Of a stretch of 6,288 nucleotides of DNA, positions 1 to 5,787 are shown piece after piece (the stretch's first letter is position 1; each line of letters begins with the position of its first letter). The stretch is from positions 1-6,288 of the forward strand of contig CAYOVG010000387.1 of NCBI GenBank assembly GCA_964407285.1. The letters are read 5' to 3'. The position numbers and the translations under genes were made by a program. Under the pieces are notes generated by a model that had not been told where the DNA came from, did not search any database, and worked only from the letters and a program-made list of their open reading frames with translations. Origin of the DNA: CAYOVG01 sp964407285. Its GTDB lineage: Bacteria > Desulfobacterota > Syntrophobacteria > Syntrophobacterales > Syntrophobacteraceae.

Positions 1-19
1 CGGGGGCCGGGAGACCTTG

Positions 20-39
20 ATTTCCGCTTTCGCGGGAAT
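20..39. repeat. Short palindromic interspersed-type repeat (ATTTCCGC-TTTC-GCGGGAAT)
   Basis: The two 8-base arms at 20-27 and 32-39 are complementary except for one G/T wobble position, around a four-base loop TTTC, and are followed by GACC. The sequence closely resembles the ATTCCCGC-TTTC-GCGGGAAT palindromes that I recall as scattered between genes in many proteobacterial genomes. Family membership is from memory, not a search. A 12-base core, GCTTTCGCGGGA, recurs in inverted orientation at 3630-3641. Confidence 0.6.
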
Positions 40-80
40 GACCATGCGGGTTCAGTTCAACAGCATTGCCGGTCAGGGGT

Positions 81-100
81 GGCGGGGACGAAACCCCGCC
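81..100. repeat. Perfect 7-bp hairpin GGCGGGG / CCCCGCC
   Basis: GGCGGGG at 81-87 pairs perfectly with CCCCGCC at 94-100 around a six-base loop; with a two-base bulge, GGT at 78-80 can also pair with ACC at 103-105. Read on the minus strand it is the GGCGGGGTTTCGTCCCCGCC type of element that I associate with dispersed intergenic repeats. It has no following T-run, so a repeat or mRNA-stabilising hairpin after jag is more likely than a terminator. Confidence 0.6.
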
Positions 101-108
101 CTACCATA

Positions 109-148
109 CACCGACTCACCCATTCACCCATTCACCGACTCACCGTTC
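109..148. repeat. Five tandem octamers (CACCGACT / CACCCATT)
   Basis: Octamers run head to tail: CACCGACT (109-116), CACCCATT (117-124), CACCCATT (125-132), CACCGACT (133-140) and a degenerate CACCGTTC (141-148). The order A-B-B-A-A' is itself regular. The last copies overlap the jag stop codon at 140-142 and its final codons, so expansion of the array could alter the C-terminus of Jag. Confidence 0.75.
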
Positions 149-838
149 CCCCGCTCCGTTATCGTCGGGCTGCTGCTCCTCGTGGGACGACTGCTTCCCC
201 CTCTTGACGGGGTAGATGACCACACGTCGCAAACTTCCTTCGCCCTTGCTCTTTGTCCGGACATCGTGGTCCTCCCGCAGGGCTACATGAATGACTCGCC
301 TGTCCTGAGCATTCATCGGCCCGGTGGTCAGAGGCCGGCGGGTCTTCTTGACTTTCTCGCTGAGTTGATGGGCCAGTTCGGTCAGGCTCGACTCTCTTTT
401 GCTCCGGTACTGCTCGGTATCGACTATTACCGAGATGCTCTCGCCCATTTCCCGGTACAATATCCTGGCCACCAGGTATTGGAGCGAGTTGAGCGTCTTC
501 CCGTGCTTGCCGATGAGAAGTCCGGAACCGTTGCTGACGATGTTCAGGTACACGTGGTCGCCCTGCGCCTCGGCCTCGATGACCGTGGGCAGGTCCACGT
601 GCGCCAGGATATCGGAAAGAATGGCCTTGGCCCGTTCGGCGGCGGGCTCCAGCGGCATCGATTTGGGTTTGACGCGAATTTTCGCCTTTCGTGCACCCAC
701 TATCCCGAAGATACCTGAAGATCCCTTGGAGACGACTTCTATTTCCAGTTTTTCTCTCGGGAGCTGAAATCGCTCACAGGCCTGCTCTATGGCCTCATCC
801 AACGATTTTTCCTCGATTTCCACTTCCAGGGTCGGCAT
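140..838 (-). CDS. jag: Jag/KhpB, KH and R3H domain RNA-binding protein
   Basis: A 232-residue protein with the three-part Jag layout. The N-terminal Jag_N domain (about 1-57) includes the KGSSGIFG segment at 38-45. The KH domain (about 65-142) has its GxxG RNA-binding loop as GKHG (110-113). The R3H domain (about 145-212) has the R-x3-H signature at R180 and H184. The tail from 213 is hydrophilic and rich in Q, D and E. Jag (KhpB, also called EloR) is a cytosolic RNA-binding protein, best studied in Gram-positives where it works with KhpA in control of elongation and cell division; its role in Gram-negatives is less clear. The ATG at 838 has a strong GGAGGAG upstream. It is the last gene of the rpmH cluster in this window, 69 nt after yidC. 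Length is normal, and the stop codon lies in an octamer array. Confidence 0.95.
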   Translation of the reverse strand: MPTLEVEIEEKSLDEAIEQACERFQLPREKLEIEVVSKGSSGIFGIVGARKAKIRVKPKSMPLEPAAERAKAILSDILAHVDLPTVIEAEAQGDHVYLNIVSNGSGLLIGKHGKTLNSLQYLVARILYREMGESISVIVDTEQYRSKRESSLTELAHQLSEKVKKTRRPLTTGPMNAQDRRVIHVALREDHDVRTKSKGEGSLRRVVIYPVKRGKQSSHEEQQPDDNGAGER

Positions 839-841
839 GCT

Positions 842-848
842 CTCCTCC
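842..848 (-). promoter_or_regulatory. Ribosome binding site of jag
   Basis: GGAGGAG on the minus strand lies 3 nt (5 nt counted from GGAGG) before the ATG at 838. This is the strongest Shine-Dalgarno sequence in the window and fixes the jag start, since the gene is not directly coupled to yidC. Confidence 0.8.
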
Positions 849-907
849 GTTAGTCTTCCGAATCGGGTGCTTCACCATGCGCATGCATCGGAGAGGTGAA
901 ATGACGG

Positions 908-2575
908 TTACGCATTGCGGTTGGTCCAGTACTGCTGCGCGATGGACAAAACGTTGTTCACAAGCCAGTATAATACGAGACCGGAAGGAAAATTGATAAA
1001 GAAAAAGGTGAACATCACCGGCATGAGCAGCATGATCTTCTCTTGCGTCGGGTCTCCGGCGGTAGGGGTCATCTTCTGCTGTATGAACATGGAAATCCCC
1101 ATCAGGATCGTAAGGACCGGAATACCTCCCAGGTAGGGTATGTCGAAGCCCACGTAGAGACGGTCGGGTGCGGTGAGATCGTCCATCCAAAGCGCGAACG
1201 GCTGATGGAGTAGCTCCACCGATCCCGAAAGCATGCGATACAGGGCGAAGAAAACGGGGATCTGCATCACCATGGGCAGGCATCCCCCCAGGGGATTGAC
1301 CTTGTACGTGCGGTAGAGCATCATCAGTTCCGAATTGAGCTTCTCCCGGTCATTTTTGTACTTCTCCCGCACCTGGTTGATCTTCGGCTGGAGCTTTTTC
1401 ATCATCTGCATGGACTCGTAGCTTTTCTGCGTGAGAGGCCAGAACAGGATCTTGATGATGACGGTGATGATGATGATGACGACGCCGTAGTTGTGAACGA
1501 AACCGTACAACCACTTCAGGACGAAGAGCATGGGGCGCGCAATGAACCCGAACCATCCGAAATCGACGGATTTTTCGAGGTTGTGGCCCTGGGCCTGGAG
1601 TCTCTCCAGTTCCTTCGGCCCCATGTAGAGTTTCATCTTCACGACCTTCTGCTGGTTGGGAGGCAGGTTGAACTCGTCGCTGAGATACACGGCCTGCACC
1701 AGTTTCTTATCGGCGTCGAGAAGCTTGGCGACCACCTGGCCGCCCTGTTCCCCGATCGGGATGAATGCGTCGAGGAAATAGTTGTCCTGGAATCCCGCCC
1801 ATTCGAAAGGCGGCGCAACAACCTGCGCCTTCTTGGCAAGATCACCTGTTGAAACGGTTTCCAGCGCGCCGTTCTTGACGAAAGCCAGGAGGGACTCGTT
1901 GTAGGAGCTTTCAGCCTCGGTACCGAACGGACGATAGTAGAAACTCACTCCGATCTGGTCGTTTATCGGGTTGGCTGAAATATTCTCCATCGTCACTTCC
2001 ACATCGACGTCGTAGGTATTCGGGGCGAAGGTGAAGCTCTTGGTCAGCCGGACCTGGCCGGGCACTTCCGTCTTGAGGGTGAGGGTCTCCGGTTTGCCCT
2101 CGGGGGAGAGCGTCACCGCGGCCGGTCCGGTATTTTCGAAGGATCGGGTGGAAAGGTCCCACTCGGGATGACGAACGGAATCCACCGCGAACGGCAGATA
2201 GCCCGTGGTCCGCGCCGGGACGAGGTCCATGGGGCGGGCGTCTGCGTTGGCGCTGGTTTTGTACTGTTTCAGTTGAAAATCGCGGAATCTCCCGCCGGCC
2301 TCGTAGATTTCGGTTTTGTAGAGAGGCGATTCCACCGTCCACTGCTTATACTGCTTCCCTGTGTCCACGGGCGGGCGGGCGCCGGGCAGCCCGTCCGCCG
2401 GCAGGGAAGGCGTCGCCGGGCCCGTCTGGGAAGGGGCGGCGGCAGGAGGGGGAGCTTCTTGTTGTTGCTGTTGGGCAACCTGGTTTTGAGGAACATTCGT
2501 CGAGCCGAAATACATCTCCCACAGGAAAAGAACCAAAAGCGACAGCGCAAACGCGAGCACAACCCGTTTTTCCAT
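908..2575 (-). CDS. yidC: Membrane protein insertase YidC (Gram-negative type)
   Basis: YidC inserts and folds inner-membrane proteins, alone or with the Sec translocon. This 555-residue protein has the Gram-negative plan. TM1 is at about 5-23. A Q/P/A-rich linker (about 26-70) leads to the large periplasmic P1 domain (about 75-340). The conserved insertase core follows (about 345-550), with TM2 near 355-380, the cytoplasmic C1 hairpin (about 381-428, LQPKINQVREKYKND), the signature NPLGGCLP at 427-434, and later helices ending in FPSGLVLYWLVNN (529-541). The hydrophilic groove carries Lys375 where E. coli has Arg366; the charge is kept. The C-terminus is short (YWTNRNA), without a basic ribosome-binding tail. 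The ATG at 2575 has GGAG 9 nt upstream (2585-2588). It follows yidD by 15 nt, in the classic cluster order, and is full length. Confidence 0.97.
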   Translation of the reverse strand: MEKRVVLAFALSLLVLFLWEMYFGSTNVPQNQVAQQQQQEAPPPAAAPSQTGPATPSLPADGLPGARPPVDTGKQYKQWTVESPLYKTEIYEAGGRFRDFQLKQYKTSANADARPMDLVPARTTGYLPFAVDSVRHPEWDLSTRSFENTGPAAVTLSPEGKPETLTLKTEVPGQVRLTKSFTFAPNTYDVDVEVTMENISANPINDQIGVSFYYRPFGTEAESSYNESLLAFVKNGALETVSTGDLAKKAQVVAPPFEWAGFQDNYFLDAFIPIGEQGGQVVAKLLDADKKLVQAVYLSDEFNLPPNQQKVVKMKLYMGPKELERLQAQGHNLEKSVDFGWFGFIARPMLFVLKWLYGFVHNYGVVIIIITVIIKILFWPLTQKSYESMQMMKKLQPKINQVREKYKNDREKLNSELMMLYRTYKVNPLGGCLPMVMQIPVFFALYRMLSGSVELLHQPFALWMDDLTAPDRLYVGFDIPYLGGIPVLTILMGISMFIQQKMTPTAGDPTQEKIMLLMPVMFTFFFINFPSGLVLYWLVNNVLSIAQQYWTNRNA

Positions 2576-2590
2576 TTAGGAACACTCCAT

Positions 2591-2821
2591 CTAGTTATTT
2601 GAGGAACGTTTAGTCACCGGATCATATCCTCCCGGATGAAAAGGGTGACATCGCAGCAAACGCTTTATCCCCAGGTACGAACCCCTGAGCGGTCCGTATA
2701 TCTGAATGGCTTCATAAGTATAATTGGAGCACGAAGGGACAAATCGGCAGCAGGACCCTAATAAGGGAGAGATAATAACCTGGTATAGACGGATCAAAGC
2801 TAAAAGCAGGTTTCTAACCAT
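2591..2821 (-). CDS. yidD: YidD, membrane protein insertion efficiency factor
   Basis: A 76-residue protein of the YidD family (formerly DUF37), with the expected hallmarks. An amphipathic or hydrophobic N-terminal helix (about 4-21) is followed by the cysteine motif GSCCRFVPSCSNY (22-34), then EAI, and a C-terminal LLRCHPFHPGGYDPV block (55-69). Cys24 or Cys25, Cys31 and Cys58 are the conserved-cysteine positions. YidD is a small inner-membrane-associated protein that assists YidC-dependent insertion. The ATG at 2819-2821 shares a base with the rnpA stop (TAATG), so translation is probably coupled to rnpA. Its length is typical for the family. Only the last few residues (TKRSSNN) are unremarkable and variable. 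Confidence 0.95.
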   Translation of the reverse strand: MVRNLLLALIRLYQVIISPLLGSCCRFVPSCSNYTYEAIQIYGPLRGSYLGIKRLLRCHPFHPGGYDPVTKRSSNN

Positions 2822-3186
2822 TAATTACAGCCATTCCCTCCGGTGATGACCGGGAGAATCTCACTCGATATATCTACAAGCGAGAGATGCTCCGCTCCGG
2901 GACGGGCGATAATGACGATATCGAGACCCGGCGAAGGTACGCGGTCTTTATTTAGCCGGAACCACTCACGCAAAACGCGCTTCATCCGGTTCCGGCCTAC
3001 AGCATTCCAATACCGCTTCAGTGCGATTAAACCGAGACGATGATGGGTAAGACCGTTTGGTGCGAAATTTACCCCAAAATGCGGTGTCCGCCTGCGCCTG
3101 CCCACTGCCTTGACCCGCTGGAAATCACGGGATGCGCGCAATTTCTCATGGGGACGAAAACGATGGCGGTCCCTGAACAGATCCAT
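2821..3186 (-). CDS. rnpA: Ribonuclease P protein component
   Basis: RnpA is the protein subunit of RNase P, which binds the catalytic RNA and helps remove 5' leaders from precursor tRNAs. From the ATG at 3186 the protein has 121 residues, the usual family length. It begins with a basic region and the LRASRDFQRV block (16-25). The central RNR helix reads NAVGRNRMKRVLREWFR (61-77), with R65-N66-R67, and a DIVIIARPGA strand (99-108) follows. The family Gly just before NAV is replaced by Trp60. The start is uncertain: the frame is also open upstream to a TTG at 3234 that overlaps the rpmH TGA, which would add 16 residues (137 in all). ATG is chosen because RnpA homology starts just after it, although the nearby GGAGG is only one base away. 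The stop overlaps the yidD start. Confidence 0.9.
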   Translation of the reverse strand: MDLFRDRHRFRPHEKLRASRDFQRVKAVGRRRRTPHFGVNFAPNGLTHHRLGLIALKRYWNAVGRNRMKRVLREWFRLNKDRVPSPGLDIVIIARPGAEHLSLVDISSEILPVITGGNGCN

Positions 3187-3230
3187 GCCTCCGGCATTCC
3201 GGTTCGTAGAACTCAAGGGAAGACGATGTA

Positions 3231-3365
3231 TCAAACGGCCAGTTGCTTCCGGCCTTTTGCTCTGCGCCTTCTCAGTACGGCCCTGCCGTTCTTGGTGGCC
3301 ATTCTGACCAGAAATCCGTGAGTCCGCTTTCTCTTCAAGTTACTGGGCTGGAAAGTCATTTTCAT
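3231..3365 (-). CDS. rpmH: 50S ribosomal protein L34
   Basis: A short gene of 44 codons, read directly from the minus strand. The product begins MKMTFQPSNLKRKRTHGFLV and continues with RMATKNGRAVLRRRRAKGRK to end QLAV. This is the near-invariant L34 sequence along its whole length, very basic, and a structural component of the large ribosomal subunit. The ATG at 3363-3365 is chosen because it gives the standard 44 residues and has GAGG 9 nt upstream. The second ATG (3357-3359) is less likely. The usual R/A at the position after HGF is Leu here, a minor change. It is the first gene of the rpmH-rnpA-yidD-yidC-jag cluster, and its stop codon overlaps a possible TTG start of rnpA. Confidence 0.97.
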   Translation of the reverse strand: MKMTFQPSNLKRKRTHGFLVRMATKNGRAVLRRRRAKGRKQLAV

Positions 3366-3374
3366 AGCAGTTTA

Positions 3375-3378
3375 CCTC
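3375..3378 (-). promoter_or_regulatory. Ribosome binding site of rpmH
   Basis: GAGG within GGGATGAGG on the minus strand lies 9 nt before the ATG at 3365, and supports that start over the ATG two codons later. Confidence 0.6.
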
Positions 3379-3503
3379 ATCCCTATTATAATAAAAAAAT
3401 CGAAATCGCCACTCATTAAATACAAACCGCCGATTCATCAGGACGCGCGGCAACCCTTCCCTGATATCGAACGCACCCATCAGCCGTGCACGCAACCCTG
3501 CTG

Positions 3504-3521
3504 TTCACATGCCAACGTGAA
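3504..3521. repeat. Dyad TTCAC-N8-GTGAA at predicted +1 of the rpmH operon
   Basis: An 18-bp dyad with perfect 5-bp outer arms, TTCAC and GTGAA, and partial symmetry further in. It begins where transcription from the promoter candidate at 3528-3557 would start, the position of a repressor operator or the base of a leader hairpin. Short dyads of this kind also arise by chance, so the role is speculative. Confidence 0.35.
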
Positions 3522-3527
3522 TTTCAA

Positions 3528-3557
3528 TTTGTAAACTGTGCGGCGGGACTTTGTCAA
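3528..3557 (-). promoter_or_regulatory. Candidate sigma70 promoter for the rpmH operon
   Basis: On the minus strand a perfect -35 hexamer TTGACA (3552-3557) is followed after 18 bp by TACAAA (3528-3533), which matches the TATAAT consensus at four of six positions. Predicted transcription starts near 3521, giving a leader of about 155 nt before rpmH. It lies just outside the upstream glycosylase gene, where the ribosomal operon would need its own promoter. Confidence 0.5.
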
Positions 3558-3668
3558 GCCGCAAATGCAACTTACGGCAAATCTTGTGCTCGATCGCGCG
3601 CCGCCGGCTGCTCCATCCGCTTCCCGAAATCCCGCGAAAGCTGGACATCCGGAAGGCTTCGACCGCGG

Positions 3669-4580
3669 TCAATGCCTTGCGTTCAATATCCGGCGCACTT
3701 CCCTGAGGTCTTGCCAGGTAGCGGCCTTCTGGGCGGGAGTCCTCAACAGGTATGCCGGGTGGTACGTGACGATGAGCGGGATTCCATGCCGATAATGGAC
3801 CTTGTTGCGAAGCGCCCCAACGGCCTGAGATGTCTTGAGGAGGGTTTGCGCCGCGCACGCCCCGAGAGCGCATATCACGCGTGGCTGAATCGCCTCCAGT
3901 TGCCTGAAGAGGAAAGGGGAGCACGAAGCGATCTCATCGGGGTTGGGGGTGCGGTTCTTGGGAGGGCGGCACTTCACCACGTTGCATATATAGACTTCCT
4001 CCCGCCGCAGTCCGACGGAACGGATCATTTTGTCCAGGAGCTTTCCCGCCCTTCCGACAAAAGGCCTTCCCTGCCGGTCCTCGTCAAAACCCGGGCCCTC
4101 TCCCACAAACACCAGTGACGTCTCGTGAAACCCTTCCCCAAAAACGAGGCGCGTGCGCGTCGAGTGGAGGCGGCACAGGCTGCAGTCTCCCATCTCCAGG
4201 CGTATGGCGTCCAGGGACGGCCTGCAGGGCCGGGCGAGACGCGGGGTGAGGAGGCTTTCTTCCGGAGTGGATACTCCTTCCGCATCCCCGCTTTCCGCCG
4301 CCTCCGGCGGAAAGCCGGAACCCGTATCATCACCGGGCGCATTCCCGCCGCCATCATCCATGGCAGGCTCTCCGGCATCCGGTTGCAGGGGGGGCGATAC
4401 GGCTGAAGCCTCGCTCGCCGCGGTCCCGTCGGTTTGCGCGGCGCCGCCGGTTCCGGGCGGCCGCGCAAGCCAGGATTCCACCCCGTTCGCACGAAGGCCG
4501 GTCAGCAGCCATCGCAGGCCGTGAATCGTCCGGATCAGTTCTTCCAGGTCTCTCTCATCAGGTTCCACCGCACGCCCCAA
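3669..4580 (-). CDS. Family 4 (type 4) uracil-DNA glycosylase, 4Fe-4S
   Basis: It removes uracil from DNA as the first step of base excision repair. The catalytic domain is at about 120-303 of 303 residues. Motif 1 is GEGPGFDED (160-168). The block CRPPKNRTPNPDE spans 204-216. The second catalytic motif is YHPAYLLR (273-280). Four cysteines in the family 4 pattern (C133, C136, C204, C220) should bind a 4Fe-4S cluster. The N-terminus is unusual: a short helical segment (about 8-32) then a long low-complexity linker rich in G, P, A, E and D (about 40-118), making the protein about 100 residues longer than many family members. The start is a TTG only 6 nt after the coaBC stop; the GTG four codons later (4566-4568), preceded by GGGG, is an alternative. 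Probably co-transcribed with coaBC. The family is secure, the exact start is not. Confidence 0.93.
   Translation of the reverse strand: MGRAVEPDERDLEELIRTIHGLRWLLTGLRANGVESWLARPPGTGGAAQTDGTAASEASAVSPPLQPDAGEPAMDDGGGNAPGDDTGSGFPPEAAESGDAEGVSTPEESLLTPRLARPCRPSLDAIRLEMGDCSLCRLHSTRTRLVFGEGFHETSLVFVGEGPGFDEDRQGRPFVGRAGKLLDKMIRSVGLRREEVYICNVVKCRPPKNRTPNPDEIASCSPFLFRQLEAIQPRVICALGACAAQTLLKTSQAVGALRNKVHYRHGIPLIVTYHPAYLLRTPAQKAATWQDLREVRRILNARH
4290..4315. repeat. Perfect 11-bp inverted repeat inside the glycosylase linker
   Basis: GCTTTCCGCCG (4290-4300) and CGGCGGAAAGC (4305-4315) are perfectly complementary around a four-base loop CCTC. The hairpin lies wholly within the low-complexity linker of the glycosylase gene and encodes roughly FPPEAAES. 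It looks like a short REP-type palindrome accommodated in a tolerant coding region, though biased GC-rich codon use could also produce it. Confidence 0.65.
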
Positions 4581-4586
4581 CCCGTC

Positions 4587-5777
4587 TCAGCGCAGAAGGC
4601 GCTCCACCCGGTCCATTATCCGGTCCGCCACTTCGCCTTTATCCATGCACGGGAGTTCTTCCGTCCTCCCATCCCGATAGATGATTTTCACCTCGTTGGT
4701 GTCGACGCCGAACCCCGATCCTTCCCTCGTGAGGTTGTTGGCGACGATGAAGTCGAGGTTCTTCCTTGCGAGCTTCTGCGTAGCGTGTTCGATCAAATGC
4801 TCGGTTTCGGCGGCAAAGCCGACGAGGACCTGGCCCGCTTTCCTCTTTTGTCCCAGCAGGAACAAGATGTCGGGGTTCTTGACCAGCGTGATGTGAAGTT
4901 CGTCCGAAGCCTTCTTCACCTTCTGGGGCGCCGTTTCGGCCGGCCTGTAGTCGCTCACGGCGGCGGCCATGATTATCGCGTCCATGTCCGGCGCCCGCCC
5001 CTCGACGGCGTCTTTCATCTCGAGGGCCCCCGTCACCCGGACCGTATGCACGCCCGGGGGAGGAGCTATGGAACACGGTCCCGTAACCAGGTGGACTTCC
5101 GCGGAGCGCCTGGCGGCAGCGGCCGCCAGCGCATAGCCCATCTTTCCGCTGGACGGGTTGGCGATGAAACGCACCGGATCGAAGAACTCGCGGGTGGGGC
5201 CGGCGCTAACGAGTATTCGCCGTCCGCGAAGCGTCGGAGGCGTAAGCAGCCGATGCGCGGTTTCCACAATGGCCGCGGGGTCGGGGAGCTTCCCCTTGCC
5301 CTCTTCACCGCAGGCCAGCACGCCTTCGCACGGCTCCAAAATAGTATGTCCGAGGTCCCGCAGGGTGGCCAGGTTGCGCTGTGTGACCGGGTGCTCGTAC
5401 ATTTTGGTGTTCATGGCGGGACACACCAGAACGGGGGCGGTTGTCGCGAGCAGAACGGTGGTCAGGTAATCGTCGGCGATGCCCGCCGCCATTTTGGCGA
5501 TGAGATTTGCCGTGGCAGGAGCGAGAATGACCAGTTCCGCGGCCCGCGCCACTTCTATATGGCCTATGAGGGATTCGGAACCCAGGTCGAACAGGTCGGT
5601 AAGGACCTGTTCTCCCGACAGCGCCTGCATGGTCAAAGGCGTGACGAAGCGCCGGGCATTGGCCGTCATGGCCACCCGCACGCCGGTCCCGGCCTTTACG
5701 AGCAGGCGCGCGAGGTCCGCGGCCTTATACGCGGCAATCCCGCCGCTCACGCCCAAAAGTATCGATTTTCCCTTCAC
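4587..5777 (-). CDS. coaBC: CoaBC, phosphopantothenoylcysteine decarboxylase / phosphopantothenate-cysteine ligase
   Basis: A bifunctional cytosolic enzyme of coenzyme A synthesis. The CoaB half joins 4'-phosphopantothenate to cysteine using CTP, and the CoaC half decarboxylates the product to 4'-phosphopantetheine. The CoaC flavoprotein domain (about 1-180) shows the FMN motif GVSGGIAAYK (9-18), catalytic His73 in IGHIEVARAAE, PAMNTKMY (120-127) and the active-site flap Cys156 in ACGEEGKGKL. The CoaB domain (about 186-396) shows GPTREFFDPVRFIANPSSGKMG (from 193, with Asn207), AAVSDY (272-277) and Lys289 in KVKK, the position of the E. coli catalytic lysine. All key residues are present and the length of 396 is typical. 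The start is GTG at 5777, with GGAAGG 10 nt upstream; an ATG at 5800 is out of frame. It lies 30 nt after the lipoprotein gene. Confidence 0.97.
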   Translation of the reverse strand: MKGKSILLGVSGGIAAYKAADLARLLVKAGTGVRVAMTANARRFVTPLTMQALSGEQVLTDLFDLGSESLIGHIEVARAAELVILAPATANLIAKMAAGIADDYLTTVLLATTAPVLVCPAMNTKMYEHPVTQRNLATLRDLGHTILEPCEGVLACGEEGKGKLPDPAAIVETAHRLLTPPTLRGRRILVSAGPTREFFDPVRFIANPSSGKMGYALAAAAARRSAEVHLVTGPCSIAPPPGVHTVRVTGALEMKDAVEGRAPDMDAIIMAAAVSDYRPAETAPQKVKKASDELHITLVKNPDILFLLGQKRKAGQVLVGFAAETEHLIEHATQKLARKNLDFIVANNLTREGSGFGVDTNEVKIIYRDGRTEELPCMDKGEVADRIMDRVERLLR

Positions 5778-5787
5778 CGAACAACCG

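Larger units (their letters stand above)
1..139. other. Non-coding repeat patch downstream of jag
   Basis: No gene is supported here. The stretch holds two palindromic elements (20-39 and 81-100) and a run of octamers (109-148) that reaches the jag stop codon. It lies just downstream of jag on the minus strand. A plus-strand reading frame crosses it, but that frame continues through the antisense of jag and is judged to be a shadow. No T-tract follows either hairpin on the minus strand, so neither looks like a classical intrinsic terminator of the jag operon. Confidence 0.7.
3366..3668 (-). other. Intergenic region upstream of rpmH
   Basis: About 300 nt between the glycosylase stop and the rpmH start. 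No protein gene or structured RNA was recognised. It contains a sigma70-like promoter candidate (3528-3557), a dyad at the predicted transcription start (3504-3521), a T7 run followed by a perfect TATAAT (3385-3399, minus strand) and a partial copy of the left-end palindromic repeat (3630-3641). The 10-bp palindrome GACCGCGGTC (3661-3670) abuts the glycosylase stop codon but lacks a T-tract. No consensus DnaA boxes were seen. Confidence 0.6.

Noticed and set aside
17..718. A 233-codon open frame on the plus strand at the left end
   Set aside because: It runs antisense through jag, whose KH and R3H motifs are clear. The first part is repeat DNA and no family features were seen.
850..888. A 12-codon mini-frame between yidC and jag
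   Set aside because: Its ATG has no ribosome binding site and the length is easily reached by chance. The good GGAGGAG downstream serves jag.
3385..3399. T7 run followed by a perfect TATAAT on the minus strand, as a terminator or second promoter for rpmH
   Set aside because: No stable hairpin precedes the T-run, and no -35-like hexamer lies 16-18 bp before TATAAT. Transcription from it would start at the Shine-Dalgarno sequence itself.
3340..3480. A 46-codon minus-strand frame (MGAFDIREGL...) ahead of and overlapping rpmH
   Set aside because: It has no Shine-Dalgarno sequence, overlaps the rpmH start in another frame, and runs through the AT-rich leader. A leader peptide cannot be excluded, but nothing supports one.
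3366..3668. Possible replication origin next to rpmH
   Set aside because: No TTATCCACA-type DnaA boxes and no dnaA or dnaN gene were seen. The AT-rich part is short.
3661..3670. Palindrome GACCGCGGTC at the glycosylase stop codon as a terminator
   Set aside because: It has no loop and no T-tract follows on the minus strand. It is more simply a chance GC-rich palindrome.
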